In this document: piece after piece, positions 63,840 through 64,000 of the stretch
How the letters are laid out: each line of letters opens with the position of its first letter
Position numbering within the stretch: position 1 is the stretch's first letter
Assembly: GCA_000697475.1 (NCBI GenBank)
Contig: JNEU01001162.1
Location: forward strand, 115,791-179,790
Reading direction: 5' to 3'
DNA length: 64,000 nucleotides
Source of the DNA: Lichtheimia corymbifera B2541
Lineage: Eukaryota > Mucoromycota > Mucoromycetes > Mucorales > Lichtheimiaceae
Notes under the pieces: model-generated
Told to the model about the DNA's origin: nothing
Databases searched by the model: none
The model's input: only the letters and a program-made list of their open reading frames with translations
Position numbers and translations under genes: made by a program

Positions 63840-64000
63840 TCAAGCCGAAGACGAGGAAGAACCAGGTAACACCGAAGATGTGATATCAGAAGAAATATGA
63901 CGAGAACGCCGATAGTGATTATCAAACATCATAGAGGAAGCCCAATTGCCGTGAGTGATTACCTCATCAAGAGGAATGCCACGTTGGAGCGCCAAATCCG
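63840..64000 (-). mobile_element. C-terminal end of a tyrosine recombinase (DIRS/Crypton-type), cut by the window edge
   Basis: Reading into the window from its right edge on the minus strand, 52 codons and a stop encode LALQRGIPLDEVITHGNWAS then MMFDNHYRRSR and a Ser-rich tail. This is the C-terminal catalytic end of eukaryotic tyrosine recombinases: the H-x-x-W (HGNW) pair and the nucleophile Tyr in the NHYRR segment. In DIRS-like retrotransposons and Cryptons this enzyme integrates a circular DNA copy. The frame is open to the edge, so the rest of the element lies outside the window. The adjacent terminal-repeat cluster favours DIRS over Crypton, but no reverse transcriptase can be seen here. 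Confidence 0.75.

Overview
The window looks like nuclear DNA from a Mucoromycota (Mucorales-type) fungus. It is moderately AT-rich. Genes are compact and mostly intron-rich, with many introns of about 50-70 nt. The gene content is eukaryotic and opisthokont: prefoldin, histone H3, fibrillarin, ATG12, Nup205, mRNA capping enzyme, TRM3/TARBP1, TRK potassium transporter. It also includes an Integrator INTS2-like gene, a family absent from the model ascomycete yeasts but kept in early-diverging lineages. Gene models were built by joining frames at GT-AG (occasionally GC-AG) borders. For nearly all multi-exon models the summed exon length is a multiple of three and the protein length fits the family.

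Layout, left to right. 0.1-8.3 kb: VPS51 (+), BAR-SH3 protein (+), prefoldin subunit 3 (-), and a secreted aspartic-peptidase-fold protein whose catalytic motifs are degenerate (-). 8.3-10.5 kb: gene-poor. 10.5-15.1 kb: polyQ coiled-coil protein (+), ATG12 (-), a decayed resolvase-like gene directly upstream of ATG12 (-), histone H3 (-). 15.7-25.6 kb: FYRN/FYRC nuclear protein (+), the very large nucleoporin Nup205/Nup192 (-), an intact secreted aspartic protease (-). 26.4-35.5 kb: TRM3/TARBP1 tRNA 2'-O-methyltransferase in 24 exons (+), convergent with a capping guanylyltransferase that carries an unusually long Q/S/P-rich tail (-). 36.5 kb: tRNA-Val(TAC). 37-43 kb: F-box/LRR protein, J-domain membrane protein, alpha-arrestin (all +). 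45-51 kb: TRK K+ transporter (+), convergent with an SMP-C2 tricalbin-like lipid-transfer protein (-). 51.4-54.3 kb: a half-length INTS2-like gene (+), convergent with a SOSS-B-like OB-fold protein (-). 54.7-62.3 kb: fibrillarin, a type II membrane protein joining a glycosyltransferase-like and an alginate-lyase-like half, an intronless HET-like protein and a PARP-type zinc-finger protein (all -). 63.1-64.0 kb: a long hairpin and the end of a DIRS/Crypton-type tyrosine-recombinase element with inverted repeats.

Most genes are housekeeping: vesicle tethering, membrane contact sites, tRNA and mRNA modification, nuclear pore, chromatin. The points most worth following up are: the INTS2 / SOSS-B neighbour pair, since the two complexes share a subunit (INTS3) in animals; the pseudo-aspartic peptidase; the decayed resolvase-like gene adjoining ATG12; and several unusually short or GC-AG introns. 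Convergent gene pairs have very small gaps (9-83 bp), so transcripts from opposite strands probably overlap.
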